Assembly: GCA_964020155.1 (NCBI GenBank)
Contig: OZ026570.1
Coordinates: forward strand, 3,845,904-3,909,903
Source: Chondrilla cf. caribensis
Taxonomy: Eukaryota > Porifera > Demospongiae > Chondrillida > Chondrillidae
DNA length: 64,000 nt
Reading direction: 5' to 3'
In this document: piece by piece, positions 47,301 through 58,620 of the stretch
How the letters are laid out: the number at the start of each line of letters is the position of its first letter
Position numbering within the stretch: the first letter of the stretch is position 1
Made by a program: the position numbers and the translations under genes
The notes under the pieces: model-generated
Seen by the model: only the letters and a program-made list of their open reading frames with translations
Database searches by the model: none
What the model was told of the DNA's origin: nothing

Positions 47301-48035
47301 TCAATTTTTGTATGGGAGAGTATAGGAGAGAAAACTTTAAGCACCTTTTTGCATATCTCATGGGAGAAGGGGCATGTCAACCTAATATTTTAGACAGACC
47401 TAGCTGGGGACGTGAGCTAACTTTTGAAACAATTCCCATCTCAATAGGTGACCCGTAACCCCAGCTACATTGGAAGGTGCTTAATATTTTTTCAATGTAT
47501 GGGAGAGTATAGGAGAGAAAACTTTAAGCACCTTTTTGCATAGCTCATTGGGGAGGGGGTGTGTCAACTTGATATTTTAGACAGACCTAGCTGGGGATGT
47601 GAGCTAACTTCTGAAACCATTCTCATCTCAATAGGTGACCCGTAACCCCAGCTACATTGGAAGGTGCTTAATATTTTTTCAATGTATGGGAGAGTATAGG
47701 AGAGAAAATGCTAAGCACCTTTTTGCATAGCTCATTGGGGAGGAGGCGTGTCAACTTGATATTTCAGACAGACCTAGCTGGGGATGTGAGCTAACTTCTG
47801 AAACAATTCCCATCTCAATAGGTGACCCATAACCCCAGCTACATTGGAAGGTGCTTAATATTTTTTCAATGTATGGGAGAGTATAGGAGAGAAAACTTTA
47901 AGCACCTTTTTGCATAGCTCATTGGGGAGGGGGCGTGTCAACTTGATATTTTAGACAGACCTAGCTGGGGATGCGAGCTAACTTCTGAAACAATTTGCAT
48001 AGCTCATTGAGGAGGGGGCGTGTCAACTTGATGTC
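47301..48035. repeat. Satellite B array 2, about 187-bp unit
   Basis: About four copies of the satellite B unit. It joins satellite A at 47300 within TGTCAATTTTTG|TATGGGAGAG, and again near 48030 at GTCAACTTGATG|TCGACC, where both satellites share short TTGATG-type homology. Confidence 0.9.
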
Positions 48036-51000
48036 GACCAAAATCTCCCCCTAGTGCCAATATATATACTTTGTATTTAGATTCATATATAAGTTTTCAA
48101 CGCCTTGTGGTGATCACCTAAGCAATTTGAGATTTCTTTGCTGGTCACCAAGGGCTACCTAGTGTCCATGCCTAACTCACCAACACAATTTCGTAAGCAT
48201 TCTGATTGTCCTGAGTGCGCTATAAGCCTCGTGGTGACAAGCCCAAAAAATGTCAATTTTTGGTCATGTCACCACGGCCTCTCCTGTGTGCATGTGATGC
48301 ATTATAGCTCAAATCTGAATGCACAGACACACTCCTGGACCTGGTAGCTACCTTCTGATAGCAAAACGTTGCATTTTGATGTGGACCAAAATTTCCCCCT
48401 ATTGCCAATGTATATACTTTGTATGTAGATTCATATATGCGTGTATTACGCCTTGGGTGATCACCTAAGCAATTTGAGATTTCTTTGCTGGTCACCAAGG
48501 GCTACCTAGTGTCCATGCCTAACTCACCAACACAATTTCGCAAGCATTGTGATTGTCCTGAGTGCGCTATAAGCCTCGTGGTGACAAGCCAAAAATATGT
48601 CAATTTTTGGTCTTGTCACCACGGCCTCTCCTGTGTGCACGTGATGCATCATAGCTGAAATCCAAATGCACAGACACACTCCTGGACCTGGTAGCTACCT
48701 TCTGATAGCAAAAAGGATGCATTTTGATGTGGACCAAAATTTCCCCCTATTGCCAATGTATATACTTTGTATGTAGATTCATATATGCGTGTATTACGCC
48801 TTGGGTGATCACCTAAGCAATTTGAGATTTCTTTTCTGGTCACCAAGGGCTACCTAGTGTCCATGCCTAACTCACCAACACAATTTGGTAAGCATTCTGA
48901 TTGTCCTGAGTGCGCTATAAGCCTCGTGGTGACAAGCCCAAAAAATGTCAAATTTTGGTCTTGTCACCACGGCCTCTCCTGTGTGCACGTGATGCATCAT
49001 AGCTGAAATCCAAATACACAGACACACTCCTGGACCTGGTAGCTACCTTCTGATAGCAAAAAGGATGCATTTTGATGTCGACCAATATTTCCCCCCAGTG
49101 CCACATATAATAGAATGTATATACTTTGTATGTACATTCATATATGCGTGTAATACGCCTTGTGGTGATCACCTAAGCAATTTGAGATTTCTTTGCTGGT
49201 CACCAAGGGCTACCTAGTGTCCATGCCTAACTCACCAACACAATTTCGCAAGCATTCTGATTGTCCTGAGTGCGCTATAAGCCTTGTGGTGACAAGCCCA
49301 AAAAATGTCAATTTTTGGTCTTGTCACCACGGCCTCTCCTGTGTGCACGTGATGCATCATAGCTGAAATCCAAATGCACAGACAATCTCCTGGACCTGGT
49401 AGCTACCTTCTGATAGCAAAAAGGATGCATTTTGATGTCGACCAAAATTTCCCCCCAGTGCCACATATAATAGAATGTATATACTTTGTATGTACATTCA
49501 TATATGCGTGTAATACGCCTTGTGGTGATCACCTAAGCAATTTGAGATTTCTTTTCTGGTCACCAAGGGCTACCTAGTGTCCATGCCTAACTCACCAACA
49601 CAATTTGGTAAGCATTCTGATTGTCCTGAGTGCGCTATAAGCCTCGTGGTGACAAGCCCAAAAAATGTCAATTTTTGGTCATGTCACCACGGCCTCTCCT
49701 GTGTGCACGTGATGCATTATAGCTCAAATCTGAATGCACAGACACACTCCTGGACCTGGTAGCTACCTTCTGATAGCAAAAAGTTGCATTTTGATGTGGA
49801 CCAAAATTTCCCCCTATTGCCAATGTATATACTTTGTATGTAGATTCATATATGCGTGTATTACGCCTTGGGTGATCACCTAAGCAATTTGAGATTTCTT
49901 TGCTGGTCACCAAGGGCTACCTAGTGTCCATGCCTAACTCACCAACACAATTTCGCAAGCATTGTGATTGTCCTGAGTGCGCTATAAGCCTCGTGGTGAC
50001 AAGCCAAAAATATGTCAATTTTTGGTCTTGTCACCACGGCCTCTCCTGTGTGCACGTGATGCATCATAGCTGAAATCCAAATGTACAGACACACTCCTGG
50101 ACCTGGTAGCTACCTTCTGATAGCAAAAAGGATGCATTTTGATGTGGACCAAAATTTCCCCCTATTGCCAATGTATATACTTTGTATGTAGATTCATATA
50201 TGCGTGTATTACGCCTTGGGTGATCACCTAAGCAATTTGAGATTTCTTTTCTGGTCACCAAGGGCTACCTAGTGTCCATGCCTAACTCACCAACACAATT
50301 TGGTAAGCATTCTGATTGTCCTGAGTGCGCTATAAGCCTCGTGGTGACAAGCCCAAAAAATGTCAAATTTTGGTCTTGTCACCACGGCCTCTCCTGTGTG
50401 CACGTGATGCATCATAGCTGAAATCCAAATACACAGACACACTCCTGGACCTGGTAGCTACCTTCTGATAGCAAAAAGGATGCATTTTGATGTCGACCAA
50501 TATTTCCCCCCAGTGCCACATATAATAGAATGTATATACTTTGTATGTACATTCATATATGCGTGTAATACGCCTTGTGGTGATCACCTAAGCAATTTGA
50601 GATTTCTTTGCTGGTCACCAAGGGCTACCTAGTGTCCATGCCTAACTCACCAACACAATTTCGCAAGCATTCTGATTGTCCTGAGTGCGCTATAAGCCTC
50701 GTGGTGACAAGCCCAAAAAATGTCAATTTTTGGTCTTGTCACCACGGCCTCTCCTGTGTGCACGTGATGCATCATAGCTGAAATCCAAATGCACAGACAA
50801 TCTCCTGGACCTGGTAGCTACCTTCTGATAGCAAAAAGGATGCATTTTGATGTCGACCAAAATTTCCCCCCAGTGCCACATATAATAGAATGTATATACT
50901 TTGTATGTACATTCATATATGCGTGTAATACGCCTTGTGGTGATCACCTAAGCAATTTGAGATTTCTTTTCTGGTCACCAAGGGCTACCTAGTGTCCATG

Positions 51001-54000
51001 CCTAACTCACCAACACAATTTGGTAAGCATTCTGATTGTCCTGAGTGCGCTATAAGCCTCGTGGTGACAAGCCCAAAAAATGTCAATGTTTGGTCTTGTC
51101 ACCACGGCCTCTCCTGTGTGCACGTGATGCATCATAGCTGAAATCCAAATGCACAGACATACTCCTGGACCTGGTAGCTACCTTCTGATAGCAAAAAGTT
51201 GCATTTTGATGTCGACCAAAATTTCCCCCCAGTGCCACATATAATAGAATGTATATACTTTGTATGTACATTCATATATGCGTGTAATACGCCTTGTGGT
51301 GATCACCTAAGCAATTTGAGATTTCTTTTCTGGTTACCAAGGGCTACCTAGTGTCCATGCCTAACTCACCAACACAATTTCGCAAGCATTCTGATTGTCC
51401 TGAGTGCGCTATAAGCCTCGTGGTGACAAGCCCAAAAAATGTCAATTTTTGGTCTTGTCACCACGGCCTCTCCTGTGTGCACGTGATGCATCATAGCTCA
51501 AATCCAAATGCACAGACACACTCCTGGACCTGGTAGCTACCTTCTGATAGCAAAAAGTTGCATTTTGATGTGGACCAAAATTTCCCCCCTATTGCCAATG
51601 TATATACTTTGTATGTAGATTCATATATGCGTGTATTACGCCTTGGGTGATCACCTAAGCAATTTGATATTTCTTTTCTGGTCACCAAGGGCTACCTAGT
51701 GTCCATGCCTAACTCACCAACACAATTTCGCAAGCATTCTGATTGTCCTGAGTGCACTATAAGCCTCGTGGTGACAAGCCCAAAAAATGTCAATTTTTGG
51801 TCTTGTCACCACGGCCTCTCCTGTGTGCATGTGATGCATCATAGCTCAAATCCAAATGCACAGACACACTCCTGGACCTGGTAGCTACCTTCTGATAGCA
51901 AACAGGATGCATTTTGATGTCGACCAAAATTTCCCCCTATTGCCAATGTATATACTTTGTATGTAGATTCATATATAAGTGTATTACGCCTTGTGGTGAT
52001 CACCTAAGCAATTTGAGATTTCTTTTCTGGTCACCAAGGGCTACCTAGTGTCCATGCCTAACTCACCAACACAATTTCGCAAGCATTCTGATTGTCCTGA
52101 TTGCGCTATAAGCCTCGTGGTGACAAGCCCAAAAAATGTCAATTTTTGGTCTTGTCACCACGGCCTCTCCTGTGTGCACGTGATGCATCATAGCTCAAAT
52201 CCAAATGCACAGACACACTCCTGGACCTGGTAGCTACCTTCTGATAGCAAAGAGGATGCATTTTGATGTCGACCAAAATTTCCCCCCAGTGCCACATATA
52301 ATAGAATGTATATACTTTGTATGTACATTCATATATGCGTGTAATACGCCTTGTGGTGATCACCTAAGCAATTTGAGATTTCTTTTCTGGTCACCAAGGG
52401 CTACCTAGTGTCCATGCCTAACTCACCAACACAATTTCGCAAGCATTCTGATTGTCCTGAGTGCGCTATAAGCCTCGTGGTGACAAGCCCAAAAAATGTC
52501 AATTTTTGGTCTTGTCACCACGGCCTCTCCTGTGTGCACGTGATGCATCATAGCTCAAATCCAAATGCACAGACACACTCCTGGACCTGGTAGCTACCTT
52601 CTGATAGCAAAAAGTTGCATTTTGATGTGGACCAAAATTTCCCCCTATTGCCAATGTATATACTTTGTATGTAGATTCATATATGCGTGTAATACGCCTT
52701 GTGGTGATCACCTAAACAATTTGAGATTTCTTTTCTGGTCACCAAGGGCTACCTAATGTCCATCCATCCACCAACACAATTTGGTAAGCATTCTGATTGT
52801 CCTGAGTGCGCTATAAGCCTCGTGGTGACAAGCCCAAAAAATGTCAATTTTTGGTCTTGTCACCACGGCCTCTCCTGTGTGCACGTGATGCATCATAGCT
52901 GAAATCCAAATGCACAGACACACTCCTGGACCTGGTAGCTACCTTCTGATAGCAAAAAGGATGCATTTTGATGTCGACCAATATTTCCCCCCAGTGCCAC
53001 ATATGTGACGTGCGCAGCGAAAATGTGTCCCAATCGATTTTTTCGAAAATCGCCATTTTGTTTCTATATTGAGATACGGGCATATTAGAGTCATTTTAGA
53101 CTATTTCCGCTTCCGTTTCTGTGATAGACGCTGTACCAGGAGCTTTTGGATATCGCAGATCGGAATTAGCCATTTTGTGAAAGGAGCTGTCAAGTATTCT
53201 TACGTATTTTCCGTATATTACTCCGGTTACGCAATATTACCAGTTTCAACTGGTTACCGAACAGCTGTTCTAAACATGAACATAGCCGATATTCGATGAC
53301 GTCAAATCCGTATCCAAGAAATAAAAATGGCGACTTAACGCGTCCGAAGTTTTAATAGGGTATAACTAACTAACCGAACTGAATTTAGCATTCAAAATCG
53401 CAGAGGATATTCATCGAACGATACTTAATCGAATTGAAGAATAAAAAAAATAGCGTCAAAATTTTCACAAATTGTTTATTTTGCATTTCCCACAAAGTTG
53501 ACACGGACCGTTGGGACACATTTTCGCTGCGCACATCACATATAATAGAATGTATATACTTTGTATGTACATTCATATATGTGTGTAATACGCCTTGTGG
53601 TGATCACCTAAGCAATTTGAGATTTCTTTTCTGGTCACCAAGGGCTACCTAGTGTCCATGCCTAACTCACCAACACAATTTGGTAAGCATTCTGATTGTC
53701 CTGAGTGCGCTATAAGCCTCGTGGTGACAAGCCCAAAAAATGTCAATTTTTGGTCTTGTCACCACGGCCTCTCCTGTGTGCACGTGATGCATCATAGCTC
53801 AAATCCAAATGCACAGACATACTCCTGGACCTGGTAGCTACCTTCTGATAGCAAAAAGGATGCATTTTGATGTCGACCAATATTTCCCCCCAGTGCCACA
53901 TATAATAGAATGTACATACTTTGTATGTACATTCATATATGCGTGTATTACGCCTTGGGTGATCACCTAAACAATTTGATATTTCTTTGCTGGTCACCAA

Positions 54001-57000
54001 GGGCTACCTAGTGTCCATGCCTAACTCACCAACACAATTTCGCAAGCATTCTGATTGTCCTGATTGCGCTATAAGCCTCGTGGTGACAAGCCCAAAAAAT
54101 GTCAATTTTTGGTCTTGTCACCACGGCCTCTCCTGTGTGCACGTGATGCATCATAGCTCAAATCCAAATGCACAGACAATCTCCTGGACCTGGTAGCTAC
54201 CTTCTGATAGCAAAAAGGATGCATTTTGATGTCGACCAATATTTCCCCCCAGTGCCACATATAATAGAATGTATATACTTTGTATGTACATTCATATATG
54301 CGTGTAATACGCCTTGTGGTGATCACCTAAGCAATTTGAGATTTCTTTTCTGGTCACCAAGGGCTACCTAGTGTCCATGCCTAACTCACCAACACAATTT
54401 GGTAAGCATTCTGATTGTCCTGAGTGCGCTATAAGCCTCGTGGTGACAAGCCCAAAAAATGTCAATTTTTGGTCTTGTCACCACGGCCTCTCCTGTGTGC
54501 ACGTGATGCATCATAGCTCAAATCCAAATGCACAGACATACTCCTGGACCTAGTAGCTACCTTCTGATAGCAAAAAGGATGCATTTTGATGTCGACCAAT
54601 ATTTCCCCCCAGTGCCACATATAATAGAATGTATATACTTTGTATGTACATTCATATATGCGTGTAATACGCCTTGTGGTGATCACCTAAGCAATTTGAG
54701 ATTTCTTTTCTGGTCACCAAGGGCTACCTAGTGTCCATGCCTAACTCACCAACACAATTTCGCAAGCATTCTGATTGTCCTGAGTGCGCTATAAGCCTCG
54801 TGGTGACAAGCCCAAAAAATGTCAATTTTTGGTCTTGTCACCACGGCCTCTCCTGTGTGCACGTGATGCATCATAGCTGAAATCCAAATGCACAGACAAT
54901 CTCCTGGACCTGGTAGATACCTTCTGATAGCAAAAACGATGCATTTTGATGTCGACCAAAATTTCCCCCTATTGTTAATGTATATACTTTGTATGTAGAT
55001 TCATGTATGTGTATTACGCCTTGGGTGATCACCTAAGCAATTTGATATTTCTTTTCTGGTCACCAAGGGCTACCTAGTGTCCATGCCTAACTCACCAACA
55101 CAATTTCGCAAGCATTCTGATTGTCCTGAGTGCGCTATAAGCCTCGTGGTGACAAGCCCAAAAAATGTCAATTTTTGGTCTTGTCACCACGGCCTCTCCT
55201 GTGTGCACGTGATGCATCATAGCTCAAATCCAAATGCACAGACGCACTCCTGGACCTAGTAGCTACCTTCTGATAGCAAAAAGGATGCATTTTGATGTCG
55301 ACCAAAATTTCCCCCCAGTGCCACATATAATAGAATGTATATACTTTGTATGTACATTCATATATGCGTGTAATACGCCTTGTGGTGATCACCTAAGCAA
55401 TTTGAGATTTCTTTTCTGGTCACCAAGGGCTACCTAGTGTCCATGCCTAACTCACCAACACAATTTCGCAAGCATTCTGATTGTCCTGAGTGCGCTATAA
55501 GCCTCGTGGTGACAAGCCCAAAAAATGTCAATTTTTGGTCTTGTCACCACGGCCTCTCCTGTGTGCACGTGATGCATCATAGCTGAAATCCAAATGCACA
55601 GACAATCTCCTGGACCTGGTAGATACCTTCTGATAGCAAAAAGGATGCATTTTGATGTCGACCAAAATTTCCCCCTATTGCCAATGTATATACTTTGTAT
55701 GTAGATTCATGTATGTGTATTACGCCTTGGGTGATCACCTAAGCAATTTGAGATTTCTTTGCTGGTCACCAAGGGCTACCTAGTGTCCATGCCTAACTCA
55801 CCAACACAATTTCGCAAGCATTCTGATTGTCCTGAGTGCGCTATAAGCCTCGTGGTGACAAGCCCAAAAAATGTCAATTTTTGGTCTTGTCACCACGGCC
55901 TCTCCTGTGTGCACGTGATGCATCATAGCTCAAATCCAAATGCACAGACGCACTCCTGGATCTAGTAGCTACCTTCTGATAGCAAAAAGGATGCATTTTG
56001 ATGTCGACCAAAATTTCCCCCCAGTGCCACATATAATAGAATGTATATACTTTGTATGTACATTCATATATGCGTGTAATACGCCTTGTGGTGATCACCT
56101 AAGCAATTTGAGATTTCTTTTCTGGTCACCAACGGCTACCTAGTGTCCATGCCTAACTCACCAACACAATTTCGCAAGCATTCTGATTGTCCTGAGTGCG
56201 CTATAAGCCTCGTGGTGACAAGCCCAAAAAATGTCAATTTTTGGTCTTGTCACCACGGCCTCTCCTGTGTGCACGTGATGCATCATAGCTCAAATTCAAA
56301 TGCACAGACACACTCCTTGACCTTGTAGCTACCTTCTGATAGCAAACAGTTGCATTTTGATGTCGACCAAAATTTCCCCCTATTGCCAATGTATATACTT
56401 TGAATGTAAATTTATATATAAGTGTATTACGCCTTGGGTGATCACCTAAAGAATTTGAGATTTCTTTTCTGGTCACCAAGGGCTACCTAGTGTCCATGCC
56501 TAACTCACCAACACAATTTGGTAAGCATTCTGATTGTCCTGAGTGCGCTATAAGCCTCGTGGTGACAAGCCCAAAAAATGTCAATTTTTGGTCTTGTCAC
56601 CACGGCCTCTCCTGTGTGCACGTGATGCATCATAGCTGAAATCCAAATGCACAGACACACTCCTGGACCTGGTAGCTACCTTCTGATAGCAAAAAGTTGC
56701 ATTTTGATGTGGACCAAAATTTCCCCCTATTGCCAATGTATATACTTTGTATGTAGATTCATATATAAGTGTATTACGCCTTGTGGTGATCACCTAAGCA
56801 ATTTGATATTTCTTTTCTGGTCACCAAGGGCTACCTAGTGTCCATGCCTAACTCACCAACACAATTTCGCAAGCATTCTGATTGTCCTGAGTGCACTATA
56901 AGCCTCGTGGTGACAAGCCCAAAAAATGTCAATTTTTGGTCTTGTCACCACGGCCTCTCCTGTGTGCACGTGATGCATCATAGCTCTAATCCCAATGCAC

Positions 57001-58140
57001 AGACACACTCCTGGACCTGGTAGCTACCTTCTGATAGCAAACAGTTGCATTTTGATGTTGACCAAAATTTCCCCCTATTGCCAATGTATATACTTTGAAT
57101 GTACATTCATATATAAGTGTATTACGCCTTGGGTGATCACCTAAGCAATTTGATATTTCTTTGCTGGTCACCAAGGGCTACCTAGTGTCCATGCCTAACT
57201 CACCAACACAATTTGGTAAGCATTCTGATTGTCCTGAGTGCGCTATAAGCCTCGTGGTGACAAGCCCAAAAATGTCAATTTTTGGTCTTGTCACCACGGC
57301 CTCTCCTGTGTGCACGTGATGCATCATAGCTAAAATCCAAATGCACAGACACGCTCCTGGACCTGGTAGCTACCTTCTGATAGCAAAAAGTTGCATTTTG
57401 ATGTCGACCAAAATTTCCCCCTATTGCCAATGTATATACTTTGTATGTAGATTCATATATGCGTGTATTACGCCTTGGGTGATCACCTAAGCAATTTGAG
57501 ATTTCTTTTCTGGTCACCAAGGGCTACCTAGTGTCGATGCCTAACTCACCAACACAATTTCGCAAGCATTGTGATTGTCCTGAGTGCGCTATAAGCCTCG
57601 TGGTGACAAGCCCAAAAAATGTCAATTTTTGGTCTTGTCACCACGGCCTCTCCTGTGTGCACGTGATGCATCATAGCTGAAATCCAAATGCACAAACACA
57701 CTCCTGGACCTGGTAGCTACCTTCTGATAGCAAAAAGGATGCATTTTGATGTGGACCAAAATTTCCCCCTATTGCCAATGTATATACTTTGTATGTAGAT
57801 TCATATATGCGTGTATTACGCCTTGGGTGATCACCTAAGCAATTTGAGATTTCTTTTCTGGTCACCAAGGGCTACCTAGTGTCCATGCCTAACTCACCAA
57901 CACAATTTGGTAAGCATTCTGATTGTCCTGAGTGCGCTATAAGCCTCGTGGTGACAAGCCAAAAGATGTCAATTGTTTAAGTTGTCACCACGGCCTCTCC
58001 TGTGTACACGTGATGCATCATAGTTCTAATCCAAATGCATAGTAACACTCCGGGACCTAGTACGGTCCTTCTGATAGCAAAAAAGATGCATTTTGATGTC
58101 GACCAAAAATTCTCTTCAGTGACCTTGTGCCACATTTGAA
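48036..58140. repeat. Satellite A array 2 with higher-order repeats
   Basis: About 27 monomers of 346-361 bp, interrupted once by a MITE (53005-53538). Blocks repeat at higher order: 48138-49552 recurs at 49553-50967 with a period of 1,415 bp (four monomers) and very few differences. 55077-55782 recurs from 55783 with a period of 706 bp (two monomers). Every monomer keeps a hairpin, the palindrome GGTGATCACC, an E-box CACGTG and the palindrome TGATGCATCA. Reading frames of 60-80 codons on both strands recur with the monomers but show no family features and are treated as chance. Confidence 0.95.
53005..53538. mobile_element. MITE (DNA transposon derivative) inside satellite A
   Basis: About 533 bp bounded by 28-bp terminal inverted repeats beginning TGAYGTGCGCAGCG and ending GTGTCCCAA, with a single mismatch between ends. 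The satellite sequence CATAT is present on both sides (53000-53004 and 53539-53543) but occurs once in intact monomers (GCCACATATAATAG), indicating a roughly 5-bp target duplication. The interior is unrelated to the satellite and contains AAAATCGCCATTTTG-like motifs. No transposase is recognisable. Confidence 0.88.
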
Positions 58141-58620
58141 AAATGTGTATACTTTTGTATTCATATATATATATTTATATATATGTGTAGTTAGGTGCAA
58201 ATTTGAAGATTTCCTACAAGGTAGATTTAAATGCATTGGAAGGAATCTGTACTTTATCTTAGATGCTTGATCCATACATCCTCCGCACATGGGGGTTGGT
58301 CTGAAGGGTTGGTTTGAAGGGTTGGTTTGAAGGATTGAAATTGACCCTTAACTCAAACCCTTTTTCATAACACCCACATAAAATGCATCAAAATATTTGT
58401 AACCAGTCCATAACTTGCAGTTCTAGGTAAGTTATGAGTGCTAAAAGTTTTGGAAAGATTGGATCAGTGTTAGAGCCAAAAAATGCTTATCAGTTTTTCC
58501 TTATTTTAGAAACCACAAGTGAAATCAAAAAGAATATTTTAGATGTTCAACTGCTGGAATTCCTGCAAGGGGTATTGTGAATTGAGAATCGACAGCGGCT
58601 AGCCTTATCAGCATTATAGT
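58141..58620. other. Unique spacer between satellite A and the 51-bp subtelomeric array
   Basis: AT-rich, with a short GGTTTGAAGGGTT triplication (58292-58335). No gene recognised. It is the only non-repetitive stretch in the last 18 kb and would be a unique anchor for this chromosome end. Confidence 0.6.

Noticed and set aside
41700..57868. Many recurring 60-80-codon frames on both strands of satellite A
   Set aside because: They recur with the monomer, overlap on opposite strands, and are broken by substitutions in many copies. No family resemblance.
41331..58140. CENP-B box in satellite A, linked to the CENPB-type HTH gene at the left end
   Set aside because: No TTCGnnnnAnnCGGG-type motif is seen in the monomers, so a link to the POGK-like protein is not supported.
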